From assembly GCF_003226535.1 (NCBI RefSeq), contig NZ_QKOB01000004.1:124001-188000 (forward strand): a stretch of DNA of 64,000 nt, in the 5' to 3' direction. This DNA comes from Meiothermus sp. Pnk-1. Lineage in GTDB: Bacteria; Deinococcota; Deinococci; Deinococcales; Thermaceae. Made by a program: the position numbers and the translations under genes. Of this stretch, positions 1-8,900 are shown one piece after another; positions within the stretch are counted from its first letter, which is position 1; every line of letters begins with the position of its first letter. Under the pieces are notes generated by a model. The model was not told where the DNA came from. It did no database searches and saw only the letters and a list, made by a program, of their open reading frames with translations.

Positions 1-723
1 CTGGGTGTTGGGATCGGGCACGATCTTGAACACGATCGAACTGATCTTGGGAGTACCGCCCCAGTACTTTTCGTACTTGACCAGACGTACGTAAGAGCCC
101 GGCACGAACTCGGCCACCTGGAAAGCCCCGGTGCCGATGGGGTTCTTCTTGTTAAAGCTGGCTACCTGAAGGGGATTGTCGGCGTTGCCTAAAACGTGCT
201 TGGGGAGGATGCCGGCATAATAGGCCAAGTAGTAGGGCAAAGAGGAAAAAGGCGCGTTGAGCACAAAGCGCACCGTGTAGGGGTTGACCACTTCCACGGT
301 TTTGACTTTGCTGAAGTTACCGGCGTTTTGCGCGCCCAACTTTTTATTGAGCACTACGTCGTTGAAGGTAAAAGCCACATCTTCCGCGGTGAAGGGCTTG
401 CCGTCGTGCCAGGTCACCCCTTTACGTAGGTGGAAGGTCCAGGAGAGCCCGTCTTGGGACACTTTCCAACTTGTAGCCAGACCGGGGGCTGGGCTCAGAT
501 CTTTCTTGTTGTAACGCACCAATTGATCGAAGACGATGGTGTTGATCAGGTTGGACTCCACCACGGCCCCCGGGGTCCAGGGGTTTAAGGTGGGGTCCGC
601 ATTGGTTGCCAGGTTTAAGGTCGCGCTGGGGTCATAATCCTGGGCCAGCACTCGGCTCAGGCTAAGCGTCCCTGCCAGCAACACCGCGCTTATACTGCCA
701 AACTTCCACCGTATACCTTTCAT
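1..723 (-). CDS. Peptide/nickel-type ABC transporter substrate-binding protein (SBP_bac_5), C-terminal part outside window
   Basis: This is the N-terminal 241 codons of a secreted solute-binding protein of the family 5 (DppA/OppA) type, which delivers peptides or similar solutes to a membrane ABC permease. It starts with a signal peptide (MKGIRWKFGS, hydrophobic core, then RVLAQD). The family hallmarks follow: DPTLNPWTPGAVVESN near the mature N-terminus, then GLATSWKVSQDG and TFHLRKGVTWHDGKPFTAEDVAFT. The start ATG at 723 has AGGAGG about 10 bases upstream. The gene lies 33 bases after the IclR gene on the same strand and is probably co-transcribed with it. The 3' end is cut by the window edge, so the permease genes that presumably follow cannot be seen. 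Family assignment is firm; the substrate is unknown. Confidence 0.93.
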   Translation of the reverse strand, partial: MKGIRWKFGSISAVLLAGTLSLSRVLAQDYDPSATLNLATNADPTLNPWTPGAVVESNLINTIVFDQLVRYNKKDLSPAPGLATSWKVSQDGLSWTFHLRKGVTWHDGKPFTAEDVAFTFNDVVLNKKLGAQNAGNFSKVKTVEVVNPYTVRFVLNAPFSSLPYYLAYYAGILPKHVLGNADNPLQVASFNKKNPIGTGAFQVAEFVPGSYVRLVKYEKYWGGTPKISSIVFKIVPDPNTQ

Positions 724-756
724 CACTATGAGCCTCCTCTTACTGAAGCCGTTCCT

Positions 757-1542
757 CTAAATGGGGTAGCCGAGCTGCCTTGAGATGGCCCGGGCTACCT
801 GGACAATGAGTTCAGTAAAGCGAGCCAGGGTTGGGTCATCCACCCGGAAGGCTGGCCCTCCCACGCTGATTCCACCGGTTACCTGGCCGCTGTGGTCGAA
901 GATAGCCGCTCCTACCCCGCGGGCAGCTAGATCAAAGTCCCCGTCGCTTACCGAATATCCTTGCTCCCGGATCTGGGTCAGTTCCTGCCGCAGTTTGGCT
1001 GGCTCCATCACGGTGCGCTCGGTATAGCGCGGATAGCTGGATAGTCGGCTCAGGATGCGTTCTCGCTCGGTCTCGGGGAGGTTAGCCAAGATGGCCTTGG
1101 GAACCGCTCCGGCGTGAAGCGGCACCGATTGGCCCAGCACCGAAGCCACCCGTACCCGCTGGGTGCTGTCCCGCCGATCAACGCATACTGCCAGTTCGCC
1201 TACCAGCACGAAGAGGTTAACCGACTCCCCGGTCTCGGCAGCCAGCCGATCCATGAACGGAGCTGCTATGTCTACTAGCGAAGATGGTTGGTTGCCTGCA
1301 GAGGCAGCGGCCAGTACCCCCAGGATTGGGGTTAGCGAAAAGCGTCCGTCGGCATCGGTGCGCAAGAAGCCAGCTTCTTCGAGGGTTTTTAAGGAACGGT
1401 ACACCTGGTTTTTCTCCAGACCCATCCTTTGGGTCACCTCGGTCAGGGTGAAGCGGTGCGGCGGGGCCGCAAAGGCGAGCAGCACCTGGAGGGTGCGGTA
1501 GGAAGAATTCATAACATACTGGTTCGGGCTCTGATTCACCAT
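757..1542 (-). CDS. IclR family transcriptional regulator
   Basis: This is an IclR-type regulator of about 261 residues. It has an N-terminal winged helix (FTLTEVTQRMGLEKNQVYRSLKTLEEAGFL) and a C-terminal effector-binding domain with the typical VNLFVLVG, SVPLHAGAVPKA, YSVSDGDFDLAARGVGAAIFDHSG and ISVGGPA blocks. I chose the ATG at 1542, which has AAAGG upstream. The reading frame extends to 1605, but that longer version would contain the promoter itself, and the 1542 start aligns with the neighbouring paralogue at 1750. The gene precedes the binding-protein gene in one transcription unit, so it probably controls that transporter. Two palindromic sites overlap its own start region, which fits autoregulation (inference). 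The effector is unknown. Confidence 0.93.
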   Translation of the reverse strand: MVNQSPNQYVMNSSYRTLQVLLAFAAPPHRFTLTEVTQRMGLEKNQVYRSLKTLEEAGFLRTDADGRFSLTPILGVLAAASAGNQPSSLVDIAAPFMDRLAAETGESVNLFVLVGELAVCVDRRDSTQRVRVASVLGQSVPLHAGAVPKAILANLPETERERILSRLSSYPRYTERTVMEPAKLRQELTQIREQGYSVSDGDFDLAARGVGAAIFDHSGQVTGGISVGGPAFRVDDPTLARFTELIVQVARAISRQLGYPI

Positions 1543-1566
1543 GTGATAACCTTTCACAATGTGAAA
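1535..1566. promoter_or_regulatory. Tandem palindromic operator, probable IclR site
   Basis: A perfect inverted repeat TTTCACA-A-TGTGAAA lies at 1552-1566. A second, imperfect copy of its core, TTCACCATGTGA, lies 18 bases away at 1535-1546. They sit between the promoter at 1577-1605 and the ribosome-binding region and start codon of the IclR gene, where a bound dimer would block transcription. That the local IclR protein is the binder is an inference. Confidence 0.55.
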
Positions 1567-1576
1567 ATTTCCTAAC

Positions 1577-1605
1577 AAGCTATTACAACCCTTTACATCT
1601 GTCAA
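1577..1605 (-). promoter_or_regulatory. Sigma-70-type promoter of the IclR/binding-protein operon
   Basis: On the minus strand there is a perfect -35 hexamer TTGACA (1605-1600), a 17-base spacer and a weak -10 TAGCTT (1582-1577). The predicted transcript start falls just before the palindromic sites at 1535-1566. This is a sequence match only. Confidence 0.6.
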
Positions 1606-1749
1606 GCCGAGATCTTCGATGCTTCGATGCTTCGAGGTTCCAAAGTTTTTCTGTCACTGCACTTTACGAAATTGAGTGGGTAGCGTATCATTGGGTAAAT
1701 CTGTTTTATTTAGTAAAGCACAAAGAGTTTCATCTAAGTGCTCCCCACC

Positions 1750-2562
1750 ATGGACCGATATGTCATTCAAGCGGCATACAAGACCTTACAAATACTGTTG
1801 GTGTTTGGTGAGGCGCCCCATCGCTTCACCGCAGCCCGCGTCGCGGAGCTGACCGGGATGGATCGCGGCCAGGTATTTCGTTCGTTGCGCACACTCGAGC
1901 GGGCCGGGTTGGTGCGGCTAGAGGACGACCAGCACTACGTTCTCTCGAGGGTGATCGGTACCCTAGCCCTGGCTGGGCACCGGGTTAATTCCTCCCTAAC
2001 TGAGCTGGCCCGGCCCTACTTGAACGAACTGGCTCGTTCGACCGGCGAGACCGCTGTGTTGGGGGCCCTCTCGGGGGAGAGCATGATCCTATTGGATCTA
2101 TGCGAGAGCAACCGGGTGGTGCGCTGGGCTTCGCTCATTGGCCACGCTTTCCCACTCCACGCTGGCGGGGCGCGGGCGGTGCTGCCTTATCTACCCAAAG
2201 CACAGTGGGAGCGCCTCCTGGAGCGGTTGCCCGAGTTGCCGGTCTACACCCCTTATACCCTTTCTCGCCCCGAATCTTTGCTGGAGGATATACAGCGCAC
2301 TTACAGGCAGGGCTATTCAGTAGGGGATCAAGATTATGACCTCGAGACCCGCTCGGTGAGCGCTCCCATCTTTAACCAGCAAGGCCGGGTGATCGGGGCG
2401 CTCAGCCTGGCGGGACCTTCGTATCGCTTTGCCCTCGAGTCCATTCCAGCTTATGCCCAGGCAGTGATGGAGTATGCCCAGCAGATCTCGCGGCAATCGG
2501 GGTACGCGGGACTTTATCCCAACCCCCATACCGAGCTTGCCCTGGAAGGGGGTGAGAACTGA
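1750..2562 (+). CDS. IclR family transcriptional regulator
   Basis: This is a second IclR-type regulator, about 270 residues, paralogous to the divergent one at 757-1542 (compare DRYVIQAAYKTLQILL with NQYVMNSSYRTLQVLL). The winged helix (FTAARVAELTGMDRGQVFRSLRTLERAGLV) is followed by the effector-binding domain with HAFPLHAGGARAVLPYLP, YSVGDQDYDLETRSVSAPIFN and LSLAGPSYRF. The ATG at 1750 is preferred by alignment, although an in-frame GTG exists at 1738; neither has a clear ribosome-binding site. It is followed on the same strand by the PQQ dehydrogenase gene after 71 bases, so it may control that gene. This link rests on position only. Confidence 0.93.
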   Translation: MDRYVIQAAYKTLQILLVFGEAPHRFTAARVAELTGMDRGQVFRSLRTLERAGLVRLEDDQHYVLSRVIGTLALAGHRVNSSLTELARPYLNELARSTGETAVLGALSGESMILLDLCESNRVVRWASLIGHAFPLHAGGARAVLPYLPKAQWERLLERLPELPVYTPYTLSRPESLLEDIQRTYRQGYSVGDQDYDLETRSVSAPIFNQQGRVIGALSLAGPSYRFALESIPAYAQAVMEYAQQISRQSGYAGLYPNPHTELALEGGEN

Positions 2563-2633
2563 ATAACATGGCTGAACACCCGGCTTAGCCCCGCGGTCGT
2601 GAGCATGGGAATTGGAAGGGGAGGGAGCATTAA

Positions 2634-4613
2634 ATGAGAAAGTGGGTCGCTAACCAAAGGAAAATCTGGCTGGCTTTAATCTTGGCCTTCGGTTCAGGGG
2701 CGCTAGCCCAAGCACAGGTAAGCTATACCGCCGCTCAAGCCAGCCAGGGGCAACAGATTTACCAGGCGCAGTGTGCTATGTGCCACGGGACGCAGCTTCA
2801 AGGGCAATCGGGGCCACCCCTCAAGGGAGATCAGTTCCTTAGTAAATGGCAGAAGAACTCGCTCGAGGACTTCTACTACATTATGTCCACCACCATGCCG
2901 CTGACTGCTCCCGGTAGCCTCAGCCAAGATCAATACCTCGCTATCTTGGCTCACGTCCTGAGCGCCAACGGTTTCAAACCCGGCGATAAGCCGCTGGCTA
3001 GGGCCAATCTTAAAGACCTCAAGTTCTCCGCTGCAGCCCAGGCCGCACAAGGACCGGCCACGGTGGTGAGCGCCCCGCTTCCAGTAAAGATCACCGGGCC
3101 CACCCAGGCCGAACTCAACAACTCTGAGTTTTCCCTGGACTCCTGGCTGATGAACAACAAAGGGTACATGAGCCAGCGCTTCGCCACCGCGATGAACATC
3201 AACCGCAGCAACGCCAAGAACCTGAAGCGAGTCTGCACTCTGGATCTGGGCGACCTGGGGGGCTTTCAGGCTACTCCAGTGGTCTACAAAGGCGTGATGT
3301 TTATCACCAAGGAAAACCGCACCATCGCGCTCGATGCCACCAACTGCAAAAAGTTCTGGGAGCACACTTATACCCCCAGCGGCCCGGTAGCGCTGGCCAC
3401 CAACCGTGGGGTGGCGATCTACAATGGGATGCTCTTCCGCGGGACCGGCGACGCCCACATCATCGCCCTCGATGCCAACACCGGCCAACTCTTGTGGGAC
3501 AAGAAGATCGAGGACTCCACTGACGGTTACTTCACCAGCTCAGCCCCCATTGTGTGGAACGACCTGGTCTTTATGGGCGAGGCCGGGGCGGACTGGGGCA
3601 TCAAAGCTAAGATGCACGCCTTCAACGTGAAGGATGGCTCGGAAGCCTGGAGCTTTGACGTAATTCCCACAGGGAATCAAGAAGGAGCGAATACTTGGGA
3701 AAACGCTGATTCCACCACTACCGGCGGCGGTTCTATGTGGACTACTTACAGCCTCGATCGGGAGAGCGGGTTGCTCTATATCTCGGTGGGTAACCCTGCC
3801 CCTGACTTTGCCGCCAACTATCGTCCCGGGGCCAACCTTTTCACTGATTCGGTGATCGTTTTGGATGCCAAAACCGGCAAGCTCAACCACTACTACCAGC
3901 AAATTCCCAACGACGATAAAGACTACGACACCTCGGTAGCCCCATTGCTTTTCCGGCTGAACGGCAAGCTGTACGCCAGTGTGCCCACCAAGGCTGGCTT
4001 CCTCTTCACCTACGATGAGAGCGCTAAGCAGCAAGTCTATAAGGTGCCCACCGTAACCATTAAGAATGCCGACCAGCCTCCCACTGCCGAGGGCACCCCG
4101 ATCTGCCCCAACTACACCGGAGGAAGCCAATGGTCCGGGCCGTCATTTTCGCCAGTGACCCGGCTTCTCTATGTCAACTCAATTGATTGGTGTGGGGTGG
4201 TAAAGCTAGGTGAGGTGCGTTACGTGCGCGGCCAGCTCTTCTTCGGCGGCTCAATGCAACTCGATCCCATTGAGAACTCTAAAGGCTACACCACCGCTTT
4301 CGATGCCCTCACCGGGAGGATGTTGTGGCGGCATACCACCGACGGGGGGGTTCGTAAGGCCAGTCCGGTGACCTCGACAGCGGGCGGCCTGGTGCTGGTA
4401 GGTGATACTGACGGTACCTTCTACGTACTGGACGCCAATAACGGCAGTGTGCTCTTCCAGGAGAACATCGATAAAGCCCCCATCGGGGCCGGGATCGCCA
4501 CCTACGTGGTGGGCGGCAAGCAGTACATCGCGGTGCCTGCCGGGAACACCTCGCGTGGGGCCACTGGGGTGAACGCGGTCCCCTCGAGGATCGCCATCTT
4601 CACCCTGCCTTAG
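2634..4613 (+). CDS. Secreted PQQ-dependent dehydrogenase with N-terminal cytochrome c domain
   Basis: This is a predicted quinohaemoprotein dehydrogenase of 659 residues acting outside the cytoplasmic membrane. A signal peptide (to about residue 27) precedes a cytochrome c domain with the haem-binding motif CAMCH at residues 47-51 and a candidate Met ligand at 88 (TTMP). From about residue 165 the protein is a PQQ-type beta-propeller with repeated blocks such as VALDATNCKKFWEH, IALDANTGQLLWDKK, TAFDALTGRMLWRHTTDGG and YVLDANNGSVLF. In many known alcohol dehydrogenases of this class the cytochrome domain is C-terminal; here it is N-terminal. The likely reaction is oxidation of an alcohol, aldehyde or sugar, with electrons passing from PQQ to haem. 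The substrate is unknown, and no PQQ biosynthesis gene lies in the window. Confidence 0.88.
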   Translation: MRKWVANQRKIWLALILAFGSGALAQAQVSYTAAQASQGQQIYQAQCAMCHGTQLQGQSGPPLKGDQFLSKWQKNSLEDFYYIMSTTMPLTAPGSLSQDQYLAILAHVLSANGFKPGDKPLARANLKDLKFSAAAQAAQGPATVVSAPLPVKITGPTQAELNNSEFSLDSWLMNNKGYMSQRFATAMNINRSNAKNLKRVCTLDLGDLGGFQATPVVYKGVMFITKENRTIALDATNCKKFWEHTYTPSGPVALATNRGVAIYNGMLFRGTGDAHIIALDANTGQLLWDKKIEDSTDGYFTSSAPIVWNDLVFMGEAGADWGIKAKMHAFNVKDGSEAWSFDVIPTGNQEGANTWENADSTTTGGGSMWTTYSLDRESGLLYISVGNPAPDFAANYRPGANLFTDSVIVLDAKTGKLNHYYQQIPNDDKDYDTSVAPLLFRLNGKLYASVPTKAGFLFTYDESAKQQVYKVPTVTIKNADQPPTAEGTPICPNYTGGSQWSGPSFSPVTRLLYVNSIDWCGVVKLGEVRYVRGQLFFGGSMQLDPIENSKGYTTAFDALTGRMLWRHTTDGGVRKASPVTSTAGGLVLVGDTDGTFYVLDANNGSVLFQENIDKAPIGAGIATYVVGGKQYIAVPAGNTSRGATGVNAVPSRIAIFTLP

Positions 4614-4626
4614 TGCCTATGGTTCG

Positions 4627-4668
4627 CTCGGCTACGCTCGAGTAGAACTCGATCCGAGCGTAGCCGAG
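4627..4668. other. 14-bp inverted repeat (hairpin) between two genes
   Basis: CTCGGCTACGCTCG at 4627-4640 is exactly complementary to CGAGCGTAGCCGAG at 4655-4668, with a 14-base loop. It lies between the PQQ dehydrogenase and the next gene and has no T-run after it. It could be a processing or attenuation hairpin rather than a classical intrinsic terminator. Confidence 0.6.
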
Positions 4669-4709
4669 ATTCCTAACCGCGGCCTGACCGACGAAGGAGG
4701 AAATCCCCC

Positions 4710-5432
4710 ATGCCCAAACGTACCCTGTTGGTTCTAACCGCGCTCGGCCTTTCTTTAGGCCCGGCGCTGGCTCTCCAGCCTGTTTTGACTACGGAAGAAA
4801 TACAAAGAGCCCTCAAAGAGGGCAGTGCGATGAATACCCCGCGCAACGGCTACATCTTGGGCGACTATCTGCTCAAGGAGTACAACGACGGGATCTCGCT
4901 CAAGCCGGGAGACGGGGAGGTGGACGCCATCATCGTAGCGACCCCTTACGAGCGGGTGCGCTACTTCGGCTACCTCGAGTCTATCCAGCGCAAGCTGGTT
5001 ACGGAGGCCGCCTTGAACGCTGTGGTGGAGCGCTACAAGAATAAGCTGACTTTCGTAATCTTCACTCACAGTCCTTATACGGTAGATCAAGAAGTTGAGC
5101 AGTGGACCAAGGCTTACGGCAGTAGCAAGATCACCGACGAGGAGGGGAAAACCCGCCAGCGGAGCTACCTCGACCAGTACCAGGAGGCTACGCTCGAGGT
5201 AGACGGCAAAACCTACACCGCCAAGCCCAGCGTGGACGGGCCCTACACTGACATCTTCTCGATCCAAGGTTCCCGCCCACAGTCGCGTTTTTTAGGGCTT
5301 ATCAGCTACAGCTTTGACTTAAGCGACCTCGCTGCAAACGGTAAGATTAGTGAAGTGGGAAAGTTTAGTTTCAAGGATAGTCAAGGCCAGACTACCTATA
5401 GCGAGACGGTAGACCTCGGCAAGTACTTTTAA
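4710..5432 (+). CDS. Secreted protein of unknown function
   Basis: This is a 240-residue protein with a clear signal peptide (MPKRTLLVLTALGLSLGPALA). It has GAAGGAGG upstream of the ATG at 4710. I do not recognise the family. The mature part is mixed alpha/beta with no cysteines and contains blocks such as VDAIIVATPYERVRYFGY and TYTAKPSVDGPYTDIFSIQGS. It follows the PQQ dehydrogenase on the same strand after 96 bases containing a strong hairpin. It may be an accessory or partner protein of that enzyme, or simply an independent exported protein. The assignment as a real gene rests on the signal peptide, the ribosome-binding site and the coding style. Confidence 0.75.
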   Translation: MPKRTLLVLTALGLSLGPALALQPVLTTEEIQRALKEGSAMNTPRNGYILGDYLLKEYNDGISLKPGDGEVDAIIVATPYERVRYFGYLESIQRKLVTEAALNAVVERYKNKLTFVIFTHSPYTVDQEVEQWTKAYGSSKITDEEGKTRQRSYLDQYQEATLEVDGKTYTAKPSVDGPYTDIFSIQGSRPQSRFLGLISYSFDLSDLAANGKISEVGKFSFKDSQGQTTYSETVDLGKYF

Positions 5433-5990
5433 CTGAATTTACGCGGCCTCCACCTGCACCGATAACAGAGGGCTCAAATCCAAGCTCAGCTTGCCTGCGA
5501 TCAGCCTCCGTCGGCATGGAAGGCTACTTTGCCCGTTAGGCAAACACGCCGAGTGGCATCTTGCTCGGCGAGACTACGCCCTTAGTCGGGGAATATATGA
5601 TCCAGTGAAGCTACACGTAGCCGCACTGAGCTTCGTGAATTAGAACTTTCACCCTCCCCGCTCATCTTCCCAACCCGCTTTCTCCCAGGGGATGTGGCCG
5701 AATACCCGGTAACCAAGGGTGTTTGAGCCTCGCCGGTTTCTCGGCGGGTGGCCCAGGTGCGGCGCCCGTCCTGGATGAGCGGGCCTTCCTTGGGAACCAC
5801 CTTCTCGTCTGCGCCCAGCCTGGGGGGCTGGGTGGAGGCGGTGCGCGAGACTGGCCCGGTAGGGGTGGGGGTTCAGGATCCGGCGATTGCGGCGGGGTGG
5901 CGCTGGCTGGGCAGGCGGCCCATCTCCTGTAGGCTTTTGCGTCCGCGGGTTGAAGGTAATCGCCGCCGGGGTGGCTTGGCTAGCGGTCCT
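5433..5990. other. 558-bp stretch without a convincing gene; decayed sequence
   Basis: No frame here looks like an intact gene. One short frame at about 5526-5636 reads LCPLGKHAEWHLARRDYALS, and its first part resembles the repeated ASPLGEHLE segment encoded near 53403. The DNA under that match folds into the hairpin TTTGCC-CGTTA-GGCAAA (5528-5544). A second hairpin, GCCGAG/CTCGGC, lies just downstream (5548-5569). The right half (5720-5990) is GC-rich like the neighbouring polymerase operon. It is probably gene or insertion-sequence debris. Confidence 0.4.
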
Positions 5991-8900
5991 TCAAGGGTTC
6001 AGGGCCACCGCGTCCCCCGGCTCCGCGGCCGCAGGGTGGCTCGAGACCGCCGTGGATTCCAGCGGAAGACCCCAGAGCCGCGCTACCTGGATGGCCAGCA
6101 AACCCCCGGCCGGCTGCACCCAGCCTTCCACCACCAACACCGGGGCGCTCTGCACCGTTCGGGCGTAGCGCTCCCATAGCGGCGGGGCCAGGATGAGCTG
6201 GGCCAGCTGCGCGCCGTCCTCCACGACCACGAAAGCAAACCCTCGAGCCGAGGGGGGCTTTTGCAGAAACTTGAACAGGCCCGCGGTGCGCACCGGGCCT
6301 CCTCCCCGCCGTTGCAGCGAGACCAGGGGCTTGCAGCCCAGCTCGAGCAGCCTCGAGCGCATCAGATCCAGCGGGTGCAGGGCCAGCTCGCTATAGCCCT
6401 TGGTCTGGTAGTCCCAGGCCATGCGCTCGGGGAGTTCCAGGGGAGGCAGGGCCGGGGTGGGGGGCAGGGGAGCTTCCAGCCAGGGCCGCGCCCCTTTGGG
6501 GTGGGTCTGCAGCAGGGCCTGGGCCTGGTACAGCGCGGCGCGCCGGTCCAGCATGGCATCGAAGGCCCCCGCCCGTACCAGGTTCATCCACACATCGCGC
6601 GGCAGGGCCACCCGCTGGTAGCAGTCCTCGGGGGAGGCGAAGGGGCGCTCCAGCCGCTCCAGCAGGATGGCTTCGGCCTGGGTTTGCGACAGGCCCCGGA
6701 CGGCGGTGAGGGGGAGGCGTACCCCTTTGCCCTGGGGGGTTTTCTCGCAGCGGTAGTGCAAGCCGCTGTGGTTGATGTCCAGGGGCAGCACCGCGAAGCC
6801 CTGCCGGTGGGCCATCTGGCGCAGGGTGTCGGCCGGCCAGAAGCCCGGCCGTTCGCTCATGAACGCGGCCCAGTACTCAGCCGGGTAGTGCCGCCGCAGC
6901 CAGGCGCTGGCGTAGGCGTGCTGGGCGAAGGCGTGGGCGTGGGAGGCGCAGAAGCCGTAACCGCGAAACTCGGCCACCATCTGCCAGATGGCCCGGGCCT
7001 GCGCGGGGGTGGCCCCCAGGGTGCGCTCGACGGCCTGGATGAACTGCGCGGCCTCCGCCTCGAGCGGCTCTCCCTCCTCGGCGCGGGCGATTCGCTTGCG
7101 CAGCCGTTCGGCCTCGGGCCAGCTGTAGCCGGCACACTCGTGCAGGATGCGCAGCTGCTGGTCCTGGTAGAGCAGCACCCCCCGGGTCGGCCCCAGGATG
7201 GGGGCTAGGGCCGGGTGCACCACCGACTCGGCCTCCAGCCCCTGGGCCCGCCGCAGGTAGGGATGCACGGTGCCCGACTGGATGGGGCCGGGGCGGATGA
7301 GGGCGATCTGGTGGGCCAGCTCGGTCCGGCTGCGGGGCTTGACCCGGGGGGAGGTCTGCATCTGGGCCGGGCTCTCGAGCTGAAACAGCATCAGCGTATC
7401 GCCCGCCTCCAGCGCGTCCCAGACCGCCGCCTCGTCGGGCAGGCGGAAGAGGTCCAGCCACACCCCCTCGCTGCGGTATACCTCCTCCCGGGCCCGTTCC
7501 AGCACGCCCAGCATCCTCAGGCCCAGCAGGTCGCACTTGATCAGGCCCATCTGCTCGACCCCGTCCTTGTCCAGTTGCAGGTGTACGATCCCCCCGCTGC
7601 TCCTTTGCAGGGGGGAGTAGTGGGTCAGGGGGTGGGCGGAGAGCACCACCCCGCCGCTGTGGGGGGCCAGGTGGCGCACGTGGCCCGGCTCGATCTGCTC
7701 CAGCAGCCACAGCAGCACTTCCTTGAGCGGACTGTCCCCCAGAACCTCGTCAAAGACGGCCTGGGCCCGGCGGGCCTGGTGGGGCCGCAGGTGGCGGTAG
7801 TCGCGGCCCAGCCGCCGGCTCAGCGCGGTGCGCTGGTGCGCGGGCAGGTCCAGGGCCCGGCCCAGGTCCTGCAGGGCGGAGGGCAGCCGGTAGGTGATGT
7901 AGTTGGCGGTCATGGCCTCCCGGCGCCCTCCGCCGAAGCGCCTTTCCACCCAGGCCAGCACCTCGTCGCGGCGGTGGGAGGCCAGGTCGATGTCCACGTC
8001 GGGGGTGGAGCGCCGCCCGGCGTGCAGGAAGCGCTCGAAGAGGAGGTCGTGCGCCAGGGGGTCCACCTGGGAGATGCCCAGGGTATAGCAGACCAGGCTG
8101 CCGGCGGCGCTGCCCCGTCCGGCCGCCAGGATGCCGCGGGAGCGGCAGTAGTCCACGATCTCCGCCTCGAGCAGGAAAAAGCCGGCCATCTCCATCTCCT
8201 CCACCACCCCCAGCTCGTACTCCAGCCGGGCCCGGGCGGCCTCCCGCGCGCTGGCGGGATAGCGCTGCTCCAGCCCGGCATAGCACCGCTGGCGCAGGTA
8301 GGCCGGGGCCGAGAGCCCGGGCGGTAGCCGGGGCGGGGCGGTCTCCAGGCGCTCGGGTAGCAGCTCGAAGGCGCAGGCCTGGGCCAGCCGGGCGGTGTTG
8401 GCCAGGGCCTCGGGAAAGGGAAAGCGGTCGCGCAGCTCGGCCAGGGAGGGCAGGTACTGGGCATCGTTTCGGACCGCCTGGGGGTGCGGGGTGTGGACGC
8501 TGATGCCCAGCCGGGCCGCGGTGAGGGCCTCGTGCAAAGGGTAGAGGGACTGGACCGCGTAGCGCACCTCCGGGGCCGCCACCACCGGCAGGGAGAGCTC
8601 GCCGGCGTAGGCCCGCAAGGCCCGCACCCGCCGGTCATCCTCGGGGTAGAACTCGTGGAACAGCCCGATCCACAGCCGCTCCGCAAACGCCCTGCGCAGG
8701 GTGGAGAGCAGGCCCTGCAAAACCGCGGACTTTCGCGCGGCCAGCAGGCGGCTGACCGGCCCGGCCCGGCCCCCGCTGAGCAGGTGCAGGTCCTCGGCGT
8801 GGGCGAGCAGTTCCTCGAGCTCGACATAGGGGGTCTCCCGCTCCCGGGCCAGGGTGATGAGCTCGCCGAGGTGGCCATAGCCCCGCCGCGAGGCCGCCAG

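Noticed and set aside
2703-4130. Open frames on the minus strand opposite the PQQ dehydrogenase
   Set aside because: They are shadows of a well-supported gene, with no recognisable domains.
6261-8327. Two long open frames on the plus strand opposite dnaE2 (315 and 370 codons)
   Set aside because: They are Gly/Gln/Val-rich mirror frames produced by the very GC-rich polymerase gene, without motifs or ribosome-binding sites; the minus-strand gene has clear catalytic motifs.
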